DNA of 64,000 nt from Rhodobacter sp. SY28-1. Its GTDB lineage: Bacteria > Pseudomonadota > Alphaproteobacteria > Rhodobacterales > Rhodobacteraceae. Of this stretch, positions 59,899 through 64,000 are shown one piece after another. The DNA lies in contig NZ_STGH01000001.1 in the NCBI RefSeq assembly GCF_005222785.1, positions 930,001 through 994,000 on the forward strand. The letters are read 5' to 3'. A model generated the notes under the pieces. That model was not told the origin of the DNA and searched no databases. It saw only the letters and a program-made list of their open reading frames with translations. Both the position numbers and the translations under genes were made by a program. Position 1 is the stretch's first letter, and the number at the start of each line of letters is the position of its first letter.

Positions 59899-61191
59899 AT
59901 GGTCGACATCGCAACCCGCGTCTGGAACCACAAGTGGAAGATCGATCCGATCGTGCGGTCGCTGATCGACACAGACTTTTACAAGCTTTTGATGTGTCAA
60001 TCTATTTTCCGGAACAAGCCGGATACGACCGTGGTTTTCTCGCTCATCAACCGCTCGACCAAGGTGCGCCTCGCTGACCTGATCGACGAGGGCGAGTTGC
60101 GCGAGCAGCTGGACCATGTCCGGTCCCTCAGTCTCACCCGCGGCGAAAGCACCTGGCTGCGCGGCAACACTTTCTACGGCAAGCGGCAGATGTTCCGGTC
60201 GGACTTCATGGAGTGGTTCGAGGGCCTGCGCCTGCCCGCCTACCACCTGGAAAAACGTGACGGGCAGTTCGAACTGACCTTCGAGGGTCGCTGGCCCGAG
60301 GTGATGCTGTGGGAAATCCCGGCGCTGGCCGTGCTGATGGAGCTGCGCAGCCGTGCGGTCCTGAACGACATGGGCAAGTTCGAGCTGCAGGTGCTGTACG
60401 CGCGCGCCATGACGCGGCTGTGGGAAAAGATCGAGCGGCTGCGCCGGATCGAGGGCCTGCGGATCGCCGATTTCGGCACGCGGCGACGGCACGGGTTCCT
60501 CTGGCAGGACTGGTGCGTGCAGGCGATGCAAGAGGGGCTGGGCGCGCAGTTCATCGGCACCTCGAACTGCCGCATCGCGATGCGCCGCGACATCGAGGCC
60601 ATTGGCACCAACGCGCATGAATTGCCAATGGTTTACAGCGCCTTGGCCGATACCGACGAAGAACTGCGCCAGGCGCCCTACCGCGTTCTGGCGGATTGGC
60701 ACGAAGAGCATGACGGCAACCTGCGGATCATGCTGCCCGACACCTATGGCACCGAGGGGTTCCTGAAGAACGCGCCCGATTGGCTGGCGGGATGGACCGG
60801 GATCCGGATCGACTCTGGTGACCCGGCCAAGGGCGCCGAGACGGCGATCCGCTGGTGGAAGGAACGCGGCGAGGACCCGACGAAGAAGCTGGTGATCTTC
60901 TCGGACGGATTGGATGTCGAGAAGATCGAAGAGCTGTACGCCCAGTTCAGCGGGCGGGTGAAGGTGTCCTTCGGCTGGGGCACGATGCTGACGAACGATT
61001 TTCGGGGTCTGGTTGCCAATGACGCGCTGGCGCCGTTCAGCCTGGTCTGCAAGGCGCTGTCGGCGAACGGACGGCCGACGGTCAAGCTGTCGGACAATCC
61101 CGCCAAGGCGATGGGACCGGCAGACCAGATCGAGCGTTACAAGCGGGTGTTCGGCGTGGGCGAGCAGCAGGTGCAGGAGGTTCTGGTCTAG
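59899..61191 (+). CDS. pncB: nicotinate phosphoribosyltransferase
   Basis: 430 residues, a typical PncB length; makes nicotinate mononucleotide from nicotinate and PRPP. Motifs include LIDTDFYKLLMCQSIFRN at the start, the active site His region RRRHGFLWQDW, FIGTSNC, IRIDSGDPAKGAE, and FGWGTMLTNDF. With pncA it completes nicotinamide-to-NaMN salvage. The stop codon is shared with the phosphate transporter gene in CTAG (61188-61191). Confidence 0.94.
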   Translation: MVDIATRVWNHKWKIDPIVRSLIDTDFYKLLMCQSIFRNKPDTTVVFSLINRSTKVRLADLIDEGELREQLDHVRSLSLTRGESTWLRGNTFYGKRQMFRSDFMEWFEGLRLPAYHLEKRDGQFELTFEGRWPEVMLWEIPALAVLMELRSRAVLNDMGKFELQVLYARAMTRLWEKIERLRRIEGLRIADFGTRRRHGFLWQDWCVQAMQEGLGAQFIGTSNCRIAMRRDIEAIGTNAHELPMVYSALADTDEELRQAPYRVLADWHEEHDGNLRIMLPDTYGTEGFLKNAPDWLAGWTGIRIDSGDPAKGAETAIRWWKERGEDPTKKLVIFSDGLDVEKIEELYAQFSGRVKVSFGWGTMLTNDFRGLVANDALAPFSLVCKALSANGRPTVKLSDNPAKAMGPADQIERYKRVFGVGEQQVQEVLV

Positions 61192-62666
61192 CCGATCGCG
61201 CGCAAGGCCAGGAAGACCAGCGCCGACAGACCCGCCGTCAATGGCACGGTGATAATCCAGGCCGCCCCGATCGACAGGACATGTGCGCGGCGCACCAGTT
61301 TGCGGCGGCGGCGCTCCTCGGGCATCACCGGCGTGCCCTTCTGCAGGTTCAGAGCGCGCGCTTTCCGCTCGGCCTCCCATTCGCGGTAGAAGCCGACGCC
61401 GAATACCCCGCCCACCGCGATATGGGTCGAGGACACAGGCAACCCCAGCCAGGATGCGATAATGACGGTGATCGCTGCCGACAGCGCCACGCAATAGGCG
61501 CGGATCGGGTTCAGCTTGGTGATTTCCTGCCCGACCATGCGAATGAGCTTCGGACCGTACAGCATCAGGCCGAAGGAAATCCCGAAAGCCCCGATCAGCA
61601 TCACCCAGAGCGGGATCGAGACCTTGTCGGCGGTGCCATGGTCCTGCACGGCATGGACGATGGCTGCCAGCGGCCCGACCGCGTTGGCGACGTCGTTTGC
61701 GCCATGGGCAAAAGACAAAAGCGCGGCCGACAGGATCAGCGGCACGCCGAACAGCTTCTTCAGCGATTTCTTGCGGTTCTCCATCCCCTCGGACTGACGG
61801 TGGATGATCGGGCGCATGACAAGGGTCGTCACCACCCCGATGACAAGGCCGATCAGAAGCGCATTGCCCAGCGAGACGTCGAACAGTTTTTTCAGCCCCT
61901 TCATCGCCAGGTAGGCCGCGAAGGCCCCGGCCATGATCCCGATCAGCAAGGGGACCCAGCGCCGGGCCGCGCCGATCTTGTCGGGGACGTCGTTCACCTT
62001 GGCCTTGATGAAGGCCAGGAACAGCGCCGCGATCACGCCGCCCATCACCGGAGAGATCACCCAGCTGGCGGCGATCTGGCCCATCTTGCCCCAGTCCACC
62101 GCGCCAAAGCCCGCCGCCGTGATCCCCGCCCCCATCACCCCGCCAACGATGGAGTGGGTGGTCGAGACCGGCGCGCCCAGCCAGGTTGCCAGATTCAGCC
62201 AAAGCGCCGCCGAGATCAGTGCCGCCATCATCGCCCAGACGAAGACCTTTGGCTCGTCCACCGCTTCGGGGGCGACGATCCCGCCGGAGATCGTGTTGAC
62301 CACATCGCCCCCGGCGATCAGCGCGCCGGCGGTCTCGAAGACGACGGCGATCAGGATCGCGCCGCCCATGGTCAGCACCTTGGCGCCGACCGCCGGACCC
62401 ATGTTGTTGGCGACATCGTTCGCGCCGATGTTCAGCGCCATATAGGCGCCGAAGGCCGCCGCGACGACGATGACAAGATTGCCCGACTGGTGGCCAGTCA
62501 GCACGAAGGCGACCAGGGCCGAGACGACGACGAAGACGAAGGCGATGCCAATGGCCACCACCGGGCGACCGATGGCGGCGGTCGCGGCTTCAAGCTGGCT
62601 GAACCGGGCAAGATCCTTGTCCAGCGTCTTCCACTGGTTGACCGGGGGGGTGGTCTGGTCTGTCAT
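61188..62666 (-). CDS. pit: inorganic phosphate transporter, PiT family
   Basis: 492 residues, about ten to twelve helices. The two PiT repeats are clear: LNIGANDVANNMGPAVGAKV and AHGANDVANAVGPLAAIVHA, each followed by helices. The N-terminal cytosolic part (MTDQTTPPVNQWKTLDKDLARFSQLEAATAAI) is a short extension seen in this subgroup. It is a low-affinity metal-phosphate/H+ symporter. No PhoU-type (DUF47) partner is adjacent. Confidence 0.9.
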   Translation of the reverse strand: MTDQTTPPVNQWKTLDKDLARFSQLEAATAAIGRPVVAIGIAFVFVVVSALVAFVLTGHQSGNLVIVVAAAFGAYMALNIGANDVANNMGPAVGAKVLTMGGAILIAVVFETAGALIAGGDVVNTISGGIVAPEAVDEPKVFVWAMMAALISAALWLNLATWLGAPVSTTHSIVGGVMGAGITAAGFGAVDWGKMGQIAASWVISPVMGGVIAALFLAFIKAKVNDVPDKIGAARRWVPLLIGIMAGAFAAYLAMKGLKKLFDVSLGNALLIGLVIGVVTTLVMRPIIHRQSEGMENRKKSLKKLFGVPLILSAALLSFAHGANDVANAVGPLAAIVHAVQDHGTADKVSIPLWVMLIGAFGISFGLMLYGPKLIRMVGQEITKLNPIRAYCVALSAAITVIIASWLGLPVSSTHIAVGGVFGVGFYREWEAERKARALNLQKGTPVMPEERRRRKLVRRAHVLSIGAAWIITVPLTAGLSALVFLALRAIG

Positions 62667-62720
62667 GGAATCGTCACGCCGCTGTTACCTGCCGCGGTGA
62701 ATATCCATTCGCAAACCCTG

Positions 62721-63629
62721 TCACAAGCGATTCAATACCCGTCCAGCGCAGGTCATGGCGCGCTTGAGATGGCTTTTGTGGATCGGATCACCCGGTTCAA
62801 GCCTTGGCATCGTCCAACCGACCGAGGCAAGCGTGCGGGCCAGGGTGAAGGCTTCGACCATCGCGACATCGCTGGTGCCGTAGCCTGCCATCAGTGCATC
62901 GCGCAGTTGCGGGTGCTCGGGATGCTCGACAGTCTGGAGCAGCGCGGTGCCAAGGTCATGCAGGCGAAAGCCGAAGCCAGAGTCGTCGAAGTCGATCAGG
63001 GATACCGAACGACCGTTCACCAATACATTCTCGCGCAGCACGTCGGCGTGAATCAGGCCGATCTCTCCGGACAGCCTTTCGCGCAGTGCATCCCGGGCAC
63101 GGATCAGCATGGCGCGTTGGTCGGGACTGGCGGCGGGATGCTCCCAGAACCGGCCCCAGAGCGGGCTTTCCCCGACGAGTCCGTCAAGATCCCAGCGCGG
63201 ACGGGTAAAGTCGGGCGGCAGGATCAGCCCGTCGGTCACGCTGTGGACCTGGGCAAGTAGGGCGCCAAGCGATTGGTAAAGGTCAAGCACCTCGGGCAGC
63301 GGCCGGGTGAAGGGACGCGCCGCCTCGCCCAGGGCATCACCCTCCATCCAGGCGATGACCGAGGCATGGCGGCCGTCCGACAGCGGCACCAGAAACGTGC
63401 CATCCCGGGTGGGCAGGGCGGCGGGGACGGGAAGCCCGGCCTTCGCCAGTTCCGCACACCACCAAAGCTCGGACCGGATGGCCGCGGGGGACCGATAGCC
63501 CGCGCGATGCAGGCGCAGGGCGGCGCGACCCTGCGGGGTCTCCATCTCGAACACATGGTTCTCGCGGTCGCGGAGCAGGCGGAGGATGCGGCCCTCCCAG
63601 TGACCAGCGGCCTCTTCGGCGGGGGTCAT
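62721..63629 (-). CDS. APH/choline kinase-like phosphotransferase
   Basis: 302 residues, protein-kinase-like fold of the aminoglycoside phosphotransferase family. Catalytic loop GLIHADVLRENVLVNG and metal Asp in VSLIDFDDSGFG are intact; the N-lobe has YRSPAAIRSELWWCAELAKAGLPVP. This subgroup includes homoserine kinase type II-like and YihE/SrkA-like stress kinases; the substrate is undetermined. It overlaps the arfB-like gene by 4 bp. Confidence 0.85.
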   Translation of the reverse strand: MTPAEEAAGHWEGRILRLLRDRENHVFEMETPQGRAALRLHRAGYRSPAAIRSELWWCAELAKAGLPVPAALPTRDGTFLVPLSDGRHASVIAWMEGDALGEAARPFTRPLPEVLDLYQSLGALLAQVHSVTDGLILPPDFTRPRWDLDGLVGESPLWGRFWEHPAASPDQRAMLIRARDALRERLSGEIGLIHADVLRENVLVNGRSVSLIDFDDSGFGFRLHDLGTALLQTVEHPEHPQLRDALMAGYGTSDVAMVEAFTLARTLASVGWTMPRLEPGDPIHKSHLKRAMTCAGRVLNRL

Positions 63630-64000
63630 TCTTCGTCCCCGACCTTGCCGCGGAGCGCCTTCACCTCGCCCCGGGCGGTCTTGGCTGCAATGCGACGGCG
63701 CTGGCTGCCCAGCGTGGGTTTGGTAGCGATCCGGCGTTTGGGGGCCACCAGCGCGGCGCGGATCAGTTCGACCAGACGCTCGCGGGCGATCTCGCGGTTT
63801 TGGGCCTGGCTGCGGGTATCCTCGACCTGCAGGACGATGGCACCTTCGGTCGTCCAGCGCCGCCCGGCCAGTTTCTTCAGCCGCGCCTTCACCCCGGGGG
63901 CAAGATGGGGCGACCGTTCCGCCTCGAAGCGCAGTTCGACCGCCGTCGAGACCTTGTTGACGTTCTGCCCGCCGGGACCCGAAGCCCGCATGAAGCTTTC
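63626..64000 (-). CDS. arfB: peptidyl-tRNA hydrolase ArfB (partial, 5' end outside the window)
   Basis: The visible 124 codons contain MRASGPGGQNVNKVSTAVELRF, with the release-factor GGQ motif, and the basic C-terminal tail (APKRRIATKPTLGSQRRRIAAKTARGEV) that enters the ribosomal mRNA channel. ArfB rescues stalled ribosomes. The start is beyond position 64000. It is followed by the kinase gene with an ATGA overlap. Confidence 0.9.
   Translation of the reverse strand, partial: ESFMRASGPGGQNVNKVSTAVELRFEAERSPHLAPGVKARLKKLAGRRWTTEGAIVLQVEDTRSQAQNREIARERLVELIRAALVAPKRRIATKPTLGSQRRRIAAKTARGEVKALRGKVGDEE

Noticed and set aside
59860-62202. Minus-strand frame of 780 codons across pncB and the PiT gene
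   Set aside because: It crosses two unrelated real genes; the sequence has no known domain and is Arg/Gly/Asp-biased.

Overview
The window is a chromosomal segment of an alphaproteobacterium, most probably a Rhodobacteraceae member close to Rhodobacter/Cereibacter/Tabrizicola. The signs are high GC, an L-malyl-CoA lyase almost identical in layout to R. sphaeroides Mcl1 (ethylmalonyl-CoA pathway), an F0 operon with both b and b' subunits separate from F1, glutathione-dependent formaldehyde dehydrogenase, and an SOS box of the form GTTC-N7-GTTC. I recognise no rRNA, CRISPR array, transposase or replication origin.

Layout. 1-6850: proC and a tRNA-binding protein, a 2-hydroxyacid dehydrogenase, mcl1, a dipeptide epimerase with a D-amino-acid transaminase (cell-wall amino acids), a YaiI protein and the AzlCD branched-chain amino acid exporter. 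6940-9510: the F0 operon atpI-atpB-atpE-atpX-atpF (minus strand). 9700-17720: an ArsR regulator, two tandem duplicated small membrane proteins, a large FAD/GcvT oxidoreductase, a membrane-anchored C13 (caspase-like) peptidase, a phosphoribosyltransferase, an agmatinase-family ureohydrolase and an unknown exported protein. 17800-20835: zinc uptake, with zur-znuC-znuB divergent from znuA across a probable Zur box. 20860-27172: a minus-strand operon under a cobalamin riboswitch (DUF1636 protein, ABC ATPase, binding protein, flavin amine oxidase, FecCD permease, cobyric acid synthase).

27307-41325 is a genomic island of about 14 kb inserted at the 3' end of a tRNA-Met(CAT) gene. It has a 17-bp direct repeat at its ends, a P4-type integrase beside the left repeat, repeated GGTGGG motifs at both ends that look like integrase arm sites, and an AlpA-type regulator. 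Its cargo is conflict-related: a single-chain MmeI-like restriction-modification enzyme with a DUF4268 nuclease-like partner, an AAA+ ATPase/subtilisin protease pair resembling a predicted anti-phage module, a protein with a C-terminal motif reminiscent of AcrVA2-like proteins, an HTH protein, a 43-residue membrane mini-protein and a long hairpin of unknown role.

41390-64000 is core chromosome again: hydantoinase/oxoprolinase, a divergent sigma-54, a lone SOS-controlled imuB, a cytochrome c', two tandem I78 inhibitor lipoproteins, adhI, a ClpP paralogue, ybaK, a NYN-domain protein, a LysR regulator, RidA, an LLM flavin oxidoreductase, trhO, the NAD-salvage set pncA-(HExxH protein)-pncB, a PiT phosphate transporter, an APH-type kinase and the start of arfB.

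Other structure: palindromic elements ending in CTACG or CTTACG sit in several intergenic gaps and in two cases supply the stop codon of the neighbouring gene. Three convergent gene pairs share their stop codons inside one CTAG.
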